DNA of 11,762 nucleotides, taken from JBAROU01 sp049642385 (GTDB lineage Bacteria > Chloroflexota > Dehalococcoidia > DSTF01 > RBG-16-68-14). The position numbers and the translations under genes are program-made. Where the stretch lies: the NCBI GenBank assembly GCA_049642385.1, contig JBAROU010000177.1, positions 1-11,762 on the forward strand, read 5' to 3'. Positions within the stretch are counted from its first letter, which is position 1. Each line of letters opens with the position of its first letter. Positions 1 through 6,254 of the stretch are shown piece by piece. The notes under the pieces were generated by a model. It saw nothing but the letters and a program-made list of their open reading frames with translations, was not told the DNA's origin and searched no databases.

Positions 1-178
1 CCCTAGCACCGGCCGCCGCCGGGGCTCCGAGGGGCTTGCAGAGCCCCTCCACATTGTGCACCGGTACTGGTCCGCCTAGCCTGGCCGGTGCTTCCTACCG
101 GGCAGCGCGTCGAGTCCCCGTCATTCGGCGCGCTGCCTAAACCTCCGGAGTAGTCATTACAAGAACTCTTTCTCCGGA
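1..178. other. Intergenic stretch rich in inverted repeats; candidate structured RNA
   Basis: No credible gene lies here. The stretch is tiled by inverted repeats: an 8-bp stem 29-36/42-49 with a 5-base loop, a 7-bp stem 58-64/85-91, a 9-bp stem 101-109/129-137, and a 7-bp stem 144-150/172-178. An alternative 10-bp long-range stem pairs 5-14 with 83-92 and competes with the second hairpin. Runs of T expected of an intrinsic terminator are absent on both strands. A promoter-like site on the minus strand (190-218) would start a transcript at about 183, just before the first of these stems. I do not recognise an RNA family. It could equally be a degenerate repeat or the 3' region of the agmatinase transcript. 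Confidence 0.35.
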
Positions 179-189
179 ACTATAATGCC

Positions 190-218
190 AGTATTTCACA
201 CCCGCCGACCTTCGTCAA
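190..218 (-). promoter_or_regulatory. Candidate sigma70-type promoter reading leftward
   Basis: On the minus strand TTGACG (218-213, 5 of 6 matches to the -35 consensus) is followed after exactly 17 bases by AATACT (195-190, 4 of 6 to the -10 consensus). The -35 box overlaps the stop codon of the agmatinase gene. Transcription would start near 183 and run into the inverted-repeat stretch at 1-178. The call rests on consensus matching only. Confidence 0.3.
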
Positions 219-1198
219 GACCCGGGCTGGCGTTCGACGCGCTTCGCCGCCAGCGCGCTGAGGATCTCCATCACCACGCGATGCGCCACCTCCGCCGTGA
301 TGCCCGCTGTATCGTACGGCGGCGACACTTCGACGACGTCCGCACCGACGATCGGCGTGCGTAGCGTCACGTCGCGCACGGCCAGGAGCAGCTCGCGCGC
401 GGTGAGGCCGCCCGGCTCTGGTGTGCCCGTTCCGGGCGCATATGCCGGGTCGAGCACGTCGATGTCGACCGAGAGGTAGAGGTGGTCGGGGCCGTCTAGC
501 GCCTGCTCGATCGCCTCGCTGAGGACGGTATCGAAGCCACGGCGCTGGATGTCATGGATCGTGTGCGAGCGCATCCCCTGTTCGCGCATCCAGGCGAACA
601 GCTCCGGCCCCGGCCAGTAGCCGCGCAGCCCGACCTGGACAAAATGCTTGCCGAGCACGGCGCCGGATTCGATGAGCCGGCGCATTGGCGTGCCGTGGCT
701 GAGCAGCACGCCCCACGAGTCGTTGCCCGTGTCCGCGTGCGCGTCGAAGTGGACAACGCCCACCTTGCCGTGCCCGAAGACGTCCGCCACCGCGCTCGCG
801 CTCGGGAACGTGATCGAGTGGTCGCCGCCGAGCACGATCGGCACTGCGCCAGCGTCGACGACTTCGCGCACCTTCGACTTGATCGCCTCGTTTGTGCGCT
901 CGATGTCGCCAGGGATCACGTCTGCGTCGCCGTAATCGAAGACACGCAGGACCTTGAAGGGCTCGACGCCCAGGCCGAAGTGGTGCGCCTCGCGCCGGAG
1001 GTATGAGGCGGCGCGGATCGCGCGCGGGCCGAAGCGGGCGCCCGGTCGGTGGGTCACGGCGGTATCAGTAGGGGCGCCGACGATGACGATGTCCGGCCGC
1101 TCGTTGCGCAGCGCCTCGATGTCGGCGAGCGCGGGCACGCGCAAGAAGGTTGGGATGCCAACGAAGGCCGGGCGGGTGTCCATGCGGTCGAAGACCAT
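215..1198 (-). CDS. speB: Agmatinase / ureohydrolase-family amidinohydrolase
   Basis: This is a 327-residue cytoplasmic enzyme of the arginase/agmatinase family. The family hydrolyses a guanidino group to release urea; agmatinase makes putrescine from agmatine. The binuclear Mn site is complete: GGDHS (124-128, H127), DAHAD (152-156), and the D-x-D of SVDIDVLDP (243-251), followed by APGTGTPEPGG. HGTP at 168-171 is also typical. The start at 1198 is chosen because GGAGG (1207-1203) sits 4 bases upstream and the protein then has normal family length. The frame stays open to 1330, but the extra 44 codons are low-complexity and not family-like. It is monocistronic and divergent from the DedA genes, with a hairpin in its leader (1221-1258). 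Family membership is firm, the substrate is not: guanidinobutyrase, guanidinopropionase or guanidinase activity cannot be excluded. Confidence 0.88.
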   Translation of the reverse strand: MVFDRMDTRPAFVGIPTFLRVPALADIEALRNERPDIVIVGAPTDTAVTHRPGARFGPRAIRAASYLRREAHHFGLGVEPFKVLRVFDYGDADVIPGDIERTNEAIKSKVREVVDAGAVPIVLGGDHSITFPSASAVADVFGHGKVGVVHFDAHADTGNDSWGVLLSHGTPMRRLIESGAVLGKHFVQVGLRGYWPGPELFAWMREQGMRSHTIHDIQRRGFDTVLSEAIEQALDGPDHLYLSVDIDVLDPAYAPGTGTPEPGGLTARELLLAVRDVTLRTPIVGADVVEVSPPYDTAGITAEVAHRVVMEILSALAAKRVERQPGS

Positions 1199-1220
1199 AG
1201 CCCCTCCAGAGATATGTCGA

Positions 1221-1258
1221 CCGGTGGCCGGCTCAGCATAGGGGAGCCAGCCCACCGG
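1221..1258 (-). promoter_or_regulatory. Leader hairpin upstream of the agmatinase gene
   Basis: CCGGTGG (1221-1227) pairs perfectly with CCACCGG (1252-1258). Inside it, GGCTC (1230-1234) pairs with GAGCC (1244-1248), leaving a small 2/3-base internal loop and a 9-base apical loop. In the agmatinase mRNA the hairpin ends 13 bases before the Shine-Dalgarno sequence. Its position suits control of translation or transcript stability. No T tract follows, so it is not a standard terminator. The loop does not match the ACGR loops of guanidine-II riboswitches, and I cannot assign a ligand. Confidence 0.4.
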
Positions 1259-1368
1259 CAGGCTAACGCAGGAGCAGAGCGAGATACCAGCAGGCGCTCC
1301 TTGCTGCAGCGTCTCACACTCGACCATCATGTAAGGTATACGGGATACGCACGGAGGGCTGAGCGCCG

Positions 1369-2028
1369 CTGATCAACGGTATCGAACAGCAACTCCTGGA
1401 CTTCATCAATGCCACCTACGACGCTATCGAATGGCCGGGCGTCGTGGCGCTGATGGCGATCGAGAGCGCGGCCATCCCGCTGCCCAGTGAGCTGATCATG
1501 CCGCTGGCCGGTTGGATGCTGGTGAAGGACCGCGGTCTGGGGTGGGAGTGGCTGTTCCTGGCAGCGTTCTTCGGTGGGCTGGGCAACACCCTAGGCTCGA
1601 TCCTGGCGTACTACGCCGGCGCGTGGGGTGGGCGGCCGCTGGTCGAAAAGTACGGCAAGTACATCCTGGTTTCGCACCACGATCTTGACCTGGCCGACCG
1701 CTTCTTCAAACGTTGGGGCAACCTCGCCGTGTTCGGCTCGCGGCTCTTACCCGTGGTGCGAACGTTCATCAGCGTGCCCGCCGGTATTTCGCGCATGCCG
1801 ATCTGGCAGTTCATCGCCTATACCTTCGCCGGATCGTTCTTCTGGTCGCTGGGCCTGGCCTGGGCCGGCTTCGCGCTCGGTGAGAACTGGGAGGACCTGC
1901 GGAGCTGGATGAGGCCGGCGGACATTCCGATTATCATCGTGCTCGGGATCCTGGTGACCTGGTACGTTTATCGCCACATCAAGCGCGCCTGGGGCCAACC
2001 GCAGCCTTCGACCGGCGAAGAAACCTAG
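1369..2028 (+). CDS. DedA-family (VTT domain) membrane protein, probable CTG start
   Basis: This is a 219-residue polytopic membrane protein of the DedA/SNARE-associated (VTT) family. These proteins act in phospholipid recycling and membrane homeostasis and may be proton-coupled. Family features are ESAAIPLPSE (32-41) and the two-arginine motif RLLPVVR (R125 and R131). These align with the arginines I recall as essential in E. coli YqjA/YghB. Hydrophobic segments lie roughly at 23-50, 62-85, 145-170 and 185-203. The first common start codon in frame is GTG 1444, which would remove 25 residues of amphipathic, family-like N-terminus. The frame is open back to the TGA at 1360-1362, and GGAGGG (1353-1358) lies 10 bases before CTG 1369, so CTG is the likely start. 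It is followed by a second DedA gene 13 bases downstream. Confidence 0.82.
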   Translation: MINGIEQQLLDFINATYDAIEWPGVVALMAIESAAIPLPSELIMPLAGWMLVKDRGLGWEWLFLAAFFGGLGNTLGSILAYYAGAWGGRPLVEKYGKYILVSHHDLDLADRFFKRWGNLAVFGSRLLPVVRTFISVPAGISRMPIWQFIAYTFAGSFFWSLGLAWAGFALGENWEDLRSWMRPADIPIIIVLGILVTWYVYRHIKRAWGQPQPSTGEET

Positions 2029-2041
2029 CCCCACCCGTCGA

Positions 2042-2851
2042 ATGGAGCGCCACAGCTTGCCACCCGCGCAGGAAGAGCGAAGCGACGCACCGCGACTGGA
2101 CAGGTGGAGCGGCTTCATGCTCTGGGGAATCGTGGTCGGCGCGATTATCCTCATCGGTCGCTTCACTCCTTACGAGCCCGTTCGGGACTTTTTCAACAGC
2201 TTTGGCTGGGTGACGAAACACGCCATCGAGCTGACGCGCAACCTATTCGAGCGCTACGGCGAGCTCACGATCTTCCTGGCGCCGATGCTTGAGAACACGC
2301 TCTTCATCGGCGCGATCATCCCCGGGACGCTGGTCATGATCCTGGGCGGTATCGCGACGGAGAACGGGCTGATCGACCTGCGCCTGGCGATCCCCCTCGC
2401 CGTCATCGGCGCGATCATCGGCGACACGATCAGCTACTGGATCGGGCGTTTTGGCTGGCAGCGGCTCGGGCCCGAGTCGCGACTGGTGAAATGGGCGGAG
2501 GGCATCCGCGAACCACTGATGAACCACAGCGTCTGGTTGATCTTGAGCTACCACTTCGCTGGCTACTCCCGACTGATCGGCCCGGCGTCTTCCGGCTTCC
2601 TACGCGTTCCGTTCACGCGCTGGATGCTGCTGGACTACATCGGCGTCACGCTCTGGGTGATCACCTTCATGATGACGGGCTACGTCCTGGGGATGCTGGG
2701 CTTGAACATTAACGACCCGAGCGAGCGCGACATCCGCATCTTCGAGCTGATCCTCTTCGCCCTGCTCGTCATTGGCGTCTTGGCCGTCTTTCGGCGCTCG
2801 GGCAAGAAGGAACGGGATGGCGAAGACGTCCAGATCTCCGACGAGGGCTAA
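2042..2851 (+). CDS. Second DedA-family (VTT domain) membrane protein
   Basis: This is a 269-residue membrane protein of the same superfamily as its upstream neighbour but clearly diverged. Landmarks are E84-N-T with the loop IIPGT (92-96), GDTISYWIGR (127-136), and HFAGYSR (171-177). In the last motif the first of the usual two arginines is replaced by H171, while R177 keeps the standard spacing. Hydrophobic segments lie near 26-41, 75-105, 113-135, 195-219 and 233-251. The charged N-terminus (1-25) and C-terminus (252-269) are probably cytoplasmic. ATG 2042 follows the first DedA stop by 13 bases, so co-transcription is likely, but no good Shine-Dalgarno is visible and TTG 2057 is an alternative start. 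The substrate is unknown. Confidence 0.82.
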   Translation: MERHSLPPAQEERSDAPRLDRWSGFMLWGIVVGAIILIGRFTPYEPVRDFFNSFGWVTKHAIELTRNLFERYGELTIFLAPMLENTLFIGAIIPGTLVMILGGIATENGLIDLRLAIPLAVIGAIIGDTISYWIGRFGWQRLGPESRLVKWAEGIREPLMNHSVWLILSYHFAGYSRLIGPASSGFLRVPFTRWMLLDYIGVTLWVITFMMTGYVLGMLGLNINDPSERDIRIFELILFALLVIGVLAVFRRSGKKERDGEDVQISDEG

Positions 2852-2877
2852 CCGGTGCAGATCCTCGCACGTCTTGC

Positions 2878-2906
2878 TTGAGACCTTATCCACGCTGCGT
2901 TACGCT
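2878..2906 (+). promoter_or_regulatory. Candidate promoter of ilvD
   Basis: TTGAGA (2878-2883, 5 of 6) and TACGCT (2901-2906, keeping the key T, A and final T) are separated by exactly 17 bases. They lie between the second DedA stop and ilvD. A transcript would start near 2913 and have a leader of about 30 bases, too short for a leader-peptide attenuator. An ideal AGGAGG (2930-2935) follows, 8 bases before the ilvD ATG. Confidence 0.4.
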
Positions 2907-2943
2907 TCGATCCACCCGCCCCAGACAGCAGGAGGAACTCGCC

Positions 2944-4641
2944 ATGACGACCGAGACGAAGACGCACGCGCCCCCCAAGGGACGCAGCTGGCAGGTGACC
3001 GAAGGCCCCGAGCGCGCACCCAACCGCTCGTACTTCTACGCGATGGGCCTCACCGACGACGACCTGCGCAAGCCGATCGTCGCCGTTGGTCACGCCGGTA
3101 ACGAGGCGATGCCCTGCAACATCCACCTGGGCGGGCTGGCGCAGCACATCAAGGAGGGCGTGCGCCAGGCCGGCGGCACGCCGCGCGAGTTCGCCACGAT
3201 CGCCGTCGGCGACGGGATGGCGATGGGCCACGAAGGGATGAAGGCATCGCTCGTGAGCCGCGAAGTGATCGCTGACTCGGCTGAGCTGATGATGCTCGCT
3301 CACGCCTACGACGGCCTTGTCACCGTCGCGGGCTGCGACAAGAGCTTGCCCGGCATGATGATGGCGATGGCGCGGGTCAACCTGCCATCGATCTTCCTCT
3401 ACGGCGGCAGCATCCTGCCCGGCACCTACCAGGGGCACGATGTCACTGTGCAGGATGTCTTCGAGGGCGTGGGCGCGTACACCGGCGGCTCGATGAATGA
3501 AACCGACCTACGCGAGCTCGAGCACGTCGCCTGTCCGGGCGCAGGCTCCTGCGGCGGGATGTTCACGGCGAACACGATGGCCTCCGTGAGCGAAGGATTG
3601 GGGCTGGCGCTGCCGGGCAGCGCATCGGTGCCCGCGGTCGACCCGGCGCGCATCGATGTCTGCCGGCGGACCGGCGAAGCGGTGCTCGCGCTGCTGGAGC
3701 GCAACATCCGTCCGCGCGACATCCTCGTGAAGGAGGCGTTCGAGAATGCGATGGCGGTTGCCGTCGCGCTGGGCGGCTCGACGAACGCCGTGCTGCACCT
3801 GCTCGCCATCGCGCGCGAGGCGAACGTCGCGCTAACACTCGACGACCTCGACCGCGTGTGCGGTCGCACGCCGCACCTAGGCGACATGAAGCCGGGCGGT
3901 CGCTTCGTGATGGCAGACCTGCACCGCGTGGGTGGCGTGCCCGTTGTACTGAAGCTCCTGCTCGACGCGGGCGTGCTCAACGGCGATGTGCTCACTGTCA
4001 CCGGCAAGACCATGGTCGAGAACCTGGCATCGGTTGGCGGGCCAGACGGCGAGGTGGTCCACCCGCTCGACAAGACGCTCGCGGGCGGCAGCACGATCGT
4101 CGTGCTGCGCGGCAACCTCGCGCCCGAGGGCTCGGTCGCGAAGGTCGCATCGGTGGGGCACCTACGTCGCACCGGCCCGGCGCGCGTGTTCGCCGGCGAG
4201 GAGGCGTGCTTCGCCGCCATCGAGCGTAAGGAGATCAAGGCGGGGGACGTGGTGGTGATCCGCTACGAAGGGCCGAAGGGCGGCCCCGGAATGCGCGAGA
4301 TGCTCGCCGTGACGGCCGCGCTCGTGGGCCAGGGCCTGGGCGACCAGATCGCGATGGTGACCGACGGTCGCTTCTCCGGCGCAACGCGCGGCCTGATGGT
4401 GGGCCACGTCGCGCCCGAGGCCGCCGTGGGCGGCCCGATCGCGATCGTGCGCGACGGCGACGAGATCACGGTCGACGCCGAGAGCCGGCGGCTGGAGCTG
4501 CACGTGCCAGAGGACGAGATCACGCGCCGCCTGGCGCAGTGGACGCCGCCTCCGCCCGCGTACACGTGGGGCGCGCTAGCCAAGTACGCGCGCCTGGTGA
4601 CCTCAGCGTCCCTCGGCGCGGTGTGCGAGGCGGATGCCTGA
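2944..4641 (+). CDS. ilvD: Dihydroxy-acid dehydratase
   Basis: This 565-residue cytoplasmic iron-sulfur enzyme dehydrates 2,3-dihydroxy-3-methylbutanoate and its isoleucine-pathway homologue to 2-oxo acids, the penultimate step of valine and isoleucine synthesis. The three cluster cysteines are present: C58 (MPCN), C131 (GCDKSLPG, with the Mg-binding lysine K133) and C203 (PGAGSCGGMFTANTM). GGSTNAVLHL, GPKGGPGMREML and TDGRFSGATRG are also typical of DHADs. The start is ATG 2944, with AGGAGG at 2930-2935. The frame extends to 2878 but those 22 codons are not family-like. One oddity is that the segment usually reading NSWNE before the first cysteine reads GHAGNE here (49-54). No other branched-chain amino acid gene is nearby. 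A sugar-acid dehydratase of the IlvD/Edd family is the alternative but less likely. Confidence 0.93.
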   Translation: MTTETKTHAPPKGRSWQVTEGPERAPNRSYFYAMGLTDDDLRKPIVAVGHAGNEAMPCNIHLGGLAQHIKEGVRQAGGTPREFATIAVGDGMAMGHEGMKASLVSREVIADSAELMMLAHAYDGLVTVAGCDKSLPGMMMAMARVNLPSIFLYGGSILPGTYQGHDVTVQDVFEGVGAYTGGSMNETDLRELEHVACPGAGSCGGMFTANTMASVSEGLGLALPGSASVPAVDPARIDVCRRTGEAVLALLERNIRPRDILVKEAFENAMAVAVALGGSTNAVLHLLAIAREANVALTLDDLDRVCGRTPHLGDMKPGGRFVMADLHRVGGVPVVLKLLLDAGVLNGDVLTVTGKTMVENLASVGGPDGEVVHPLDKTLAGGSTIVVLRGNLAPEGSVAKVASVGHLRRTGPARVFAGEEACFAAIERKEIKAGDVVVIRYEGPKGGPGMREMLAVTAALVGQGLGDQIAMVTDGRFSGATRGLMVGHVAPEAAVGGPIAIVRDGDEITVDAESRRLELHVPEDEITRRLAQWTPPPPAYTWGALAKYARLVTSASLGAVCEADA

Positions 4642-4649
4642 GCAATACG

Positions 4650-5177
4650 ATGCTCGGCCGAGAGGCGCTCCGCGAGCTGTACGGCTACACCGAGTTCACG
4701 TGGAACGCCTGCGCCAGCGCCGTTCGCACGCTACCTGAAAGCGCGTTGACGAGGGCGATTGCCGGGTCAGGCTGGCCCAGTCTCGCTGACACGCTGCGCC
4801 ACATCGTCAGCGCGTACGACGGCTGGCTGCACGAAACCCTCGCCGCAGGCCCGGTCGTGGTGGAGCGCATCGAGGATGTCACGACGTGGGAGCAGCTCGA
4901 GGAGTGGCGAAGCAAGACGCGTGCATCGTTCCTCCGGCTCCTGGAAGATACACCTGACGCTAAGCTGTTAGACCCCAGTACACGGGTGTGGAAGGAGTAC
5001 GACGGCGGCATGCTGATGAGCATCGCTGACGTGCTCGCCCATGTGCTCTTGCACGAGCGCGGCCACAACGGCGACGTGACGACGCTGCTGTTCCAGCTCG
5101 GCGCGGAGCCTCCGATGACGGATTACGGCGTCTACCTGTATGTGAAACGCAGGCGCGAGGATGCCCAACGCACCTGA
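4650..5177 (+). CDS. DinB-superfamily (four-helix bundle) putative metalloenzyme
   Basis: The product is 175 residues, a usual length for the DinB/YfiT fold, a metal-binding four-helix bundle that includes thiol-dependent S-transferases and many unassigned proteins. The N-terminus LREL-YGYTEFTWNA and the three histidines H51 (TLRHIVSAYDGWL) and H135/H139 (HERGH, an HxxxH pair) match the family's metal triad; H131 is nearby. ATG 4650 lies 8 bases after the ilvD stop, so it probably rides on the ilvD transcript. No strong Shine-Dalgarno is seen and coupling is likely. CTG 4638, overlapping the ilvD end, is a less attractive start. A functional link to ilvD is not evident. The substrate is unknown; a role in DNA repair should not be read from the name. 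Confidence 0.8.
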   Translation: MLGREALRELYGYTEFTWNACASAVRTLPESALTRAIAGSGWPSLADTLRHIVSAYDGWLHETLAAGPVVVERIEDVTTWEQLEEWRSKTRASFLRLLEDTPDAKLLDPSTRVWKEYDGGMLMSIADVLAHVLLHERGHNGDVTTLLFQLGAEPPMTDYGVYLYVKRRREDAQRT

Positions 5178-5218
5178 CCAAGAACAGACCATCATCGTGG
5201 ACTCGACGCGCCACCGAC

Positions 5219-5246
5219 TTGACAACGTGCGTCGGTAGGGCATAAT
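5219..5246 (+). promoter_or_regulatory. Strong sigma70-type promoter candidate
   Basis: A perfect TTGACA (5219-5224) and CATAAT (5241-5246, 5 of 6) are separated by 16 bases. A transcript would start near 5253, giving a leader of about 30 bases. GGAGG (5271-5275) follows, 8 bases before ATG 5284. This is the best promoter match in the window, and it serves the gene carrying the internal TAG. Confidence 0.6.
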
Positions 5247-5283
5247 AGACCACCACCAACATTCCAGGGCGGAGGACCGCATC

Positions 5284-5568
5284 ATGCCCACCGTCAAACT
5301 GCCAATCGGCATCCTGTTAGCGATCTATCTCTTCCTGATCTCCGTGATACTGGCCTACTTACTATTCGCTCTGTGGCCACCGGATCAGGCAGCAGTGGGC
5401 ACAAACGCAGCTGCCACCAGCGAACATATCAAGCTCTTCTGGGGCCGTGGCACGTTCGAGTTTGCCATATCCGCCGAGGAGCGATTACTCCTCCTGGTCA
5501 TGATCGCGGCGGCGCTGGGCAGCTACGTGCACGCGGCGACGTCGTTTGCCAGCTATGTTGGGAACTAG
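5284..5568 (+). CDS. N-terminal membrane fragment of the split gene
   Basis: If translation ends at the TAG, the product is 94 residues. It has a short basic N-terminus, a transmembrane helix at 6-30, a polar segment of about 35 residues (32-66) and a second hydrophobic helix at 67-90 ending YVGN. ATG 5284 is preceded by GGAGG at spacing 8 and by the promoter at 5219-5246, so the fragment is probably expressed. Ending directly after the second helix, without a polar tail, fits truncation better than a complete small protein. Confidence 0.55.
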   Translation: MPTVKLPIGILLAIYLFLISVILAYLLFALWPPDQAAVGTNAAATSEHIKLFWGRGTFEFAISAEERLLLLVMIAAALGSYVHAATSFASYVGN

Positions 5569-5625
5569 AAGTTCAAGCCTCGCTGGGCCACCTGGTACGT
5601 CCTGCGCGGCCCCATCGGCGTAGCG

Positions 5626-6138
5626 TTGGGCGTCGTCCTATATTTCGTGTTCCGAGCGGGACTGCTCACGGCGAACGCCGCGGCGACCGATACTAACCCG
5701 TTTGGTGTGCTCGCCATCGCGGCGCTCTCTGGCATGTTCTCGAAACAAGCGACCGACAAGCTGGACGAAGTGTTCAAGACGCTCTTTAGGACCGAGAGCG
5801 ACCCGCGCGGCGACAAGCTCGTCCATCCGGTACCGGCCATCACCCGTATCGAGCCGCCCAGCGTTCCGGCCGGCGCCACCGGCGTGGTCCTGACGATTTC
5901 CGGCGAGGGATTCAGCGAGGATTCGGTGGTGCGACTCGACGCACAGGAGCGCTCGATGGAGTACGAGAGCTCGACCCGGATCAGCGTGCCGCTGGCCGCC
6001 GAAGACACCGCTTCCGCGAGGACATTTGAGGTGACCGTCTACAACCCCGATCCAGGCGGCGGCGTGTCGATGCTCTGGCCGTTCACCGTCGCCGGAACAG
6101 ACGGCAGCAGCGCGCCCCCCGATGATCCCGGCGGCTAG
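5626..6138 (+). CDS. C-terminal IPT/TIG-domain fragment of the split gene
   Basis: This is the open frame downstream of the TAG, in register with the fragment above. The only usable start codons are weak (CTG 5602, TTG 5626), and TTG 5626 lies inside a transmembrane helix, so independent initiation is doubtful. In the protein, a hydrophobic helix is followed by NPFGVLAIAALSGMFSKQA, an acidic-basic helix (TDKLDEVFKTLF), and a domain from PAITRIEPPSVPAGATG to the end. The phrases IxxIEPPSVPAGATG, ISGEGF and VxVYNPDPGGG are characteristic of IPT/TIG immunoglobulin-like folds. The tail (about 160-170) is rich in D, P, G and S. Confidence 0.5.
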   Translation: MGVVLYFVFRAGLLTANAAATDTNPFGVLAIAALSGMFSKQATDKLDEVFKTLFRTESDPRGDKLVHPVPAITRIEPPSVPAGATGVVLTISGEGFSEDSVVRLDAQERSMEYESSTRISVPLAAEDTASARTFEVTVYNPDPGGGVSMLWPFTVAGTDGSSAPPDDPGG

Positions 6139-6187
6139 AGCTGCCTCGTATCGCCAATTGTCTACGCCTCCCCGTGTTCGCTGCGCA

Positions 6188-6248
6188 CCGTCTCTTGACA
6201 GACGGAGTATGATAAGCGCAAGACACACCGAACGCTCAGAGAAGGAGG
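6188..6248 (+). promoter_or_regulatory. Control region of the DUF4389 gene: inverted repeat over TTGACA, then a strong RBS
   Basis: CCGTCT (6188-6193) and AGACGG (6200-6205) form a 6-bp inverted repeat whose 6-base centre overlaps a perfect TTGACA (6195-6200). TATGAT (6208-6213) lies only 7 bases after TTGACA, too close for a standard promoter pair, and no good -10 exists at 15-19 bases. The arrangement could be an operator over a non-canonical promoter or a weak terminator of the upstream gene. AAGGAGG (6242-6248) follows, 6 bases before ATG 6255. Confidence 0.35.
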
Positions 6249-6254
6249 CACACG

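Larger units (their letters stand above)
5284..6138 (+). pseudogene. Membrane plus IPT/TIG-domain gene interrupted by an in-frame TAG
   Basis: The frame starting at 5284 meets TAG at 5566-5568 and then stays open without a shift to a second TAG at 6136-6138. The 284 sense-equivalent codons make one coherent protein: TM1 (about 6-30), TM2 (66-90), the interrupted position 95, a W/Y-rich segment (101-108), TM3 (109-128), a conserved-looking linker NPFG...MFSKQATDKLDEVFKTLF (138-175), and a C-terminal IPT/TIG immunoglobulin-like domain (about 186-277). There is no spacer, second Shine-Dalgarno or common start just after the stop. I therefore read this as one gene with a nonsense codon, a read-through site or a sequence error. 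It is not two natural genes. TAG also ends DedA1, the DUF4389 gene and prmA here, so general codon reassignment is not supported. Function unknown; probably a membrane-anchored protein. Confidence 0.7.

Noticed and set aside
1..113. Signal recognition particle RNA on the minus strand
   Set aside because: CCGGTAGGAAGCA (about 102-90) and GCTAGGCGG with a following CGGTGC (about 79-59) resemble parts of SRP RNA. They occur in the wrong order, with one change in the apical loop and conflicting stems. CCGGTGCTAGGG at the very edge is too short to judge. A covariance search including sequence to the left would decide.
181..186. Perfect TATAAT on the plus strand
   Set aside because: No -35-like hexamer lies at 15-19 bases upstream, and no plus-strand gene follows.
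554..1006. 150-codon open frame opposite the agmatinase gene
   Set aside because: It is an antisense shadow of the conserved ureohydrolase with no domain or RBS.
1199..1330. 44-codon N-terminal extension of the agmatinase
   Set aside because: It contains a stable hairpin, has no RBS of its own and is unlike the family. GGAGG precedes ATG 1198.
2878..2943. 22-codon extension of IlvD
   Set aside because: It overlaps the promoter candidate and the RBS. ATG 2944 has an ideal AGGAGG at spacing 8.
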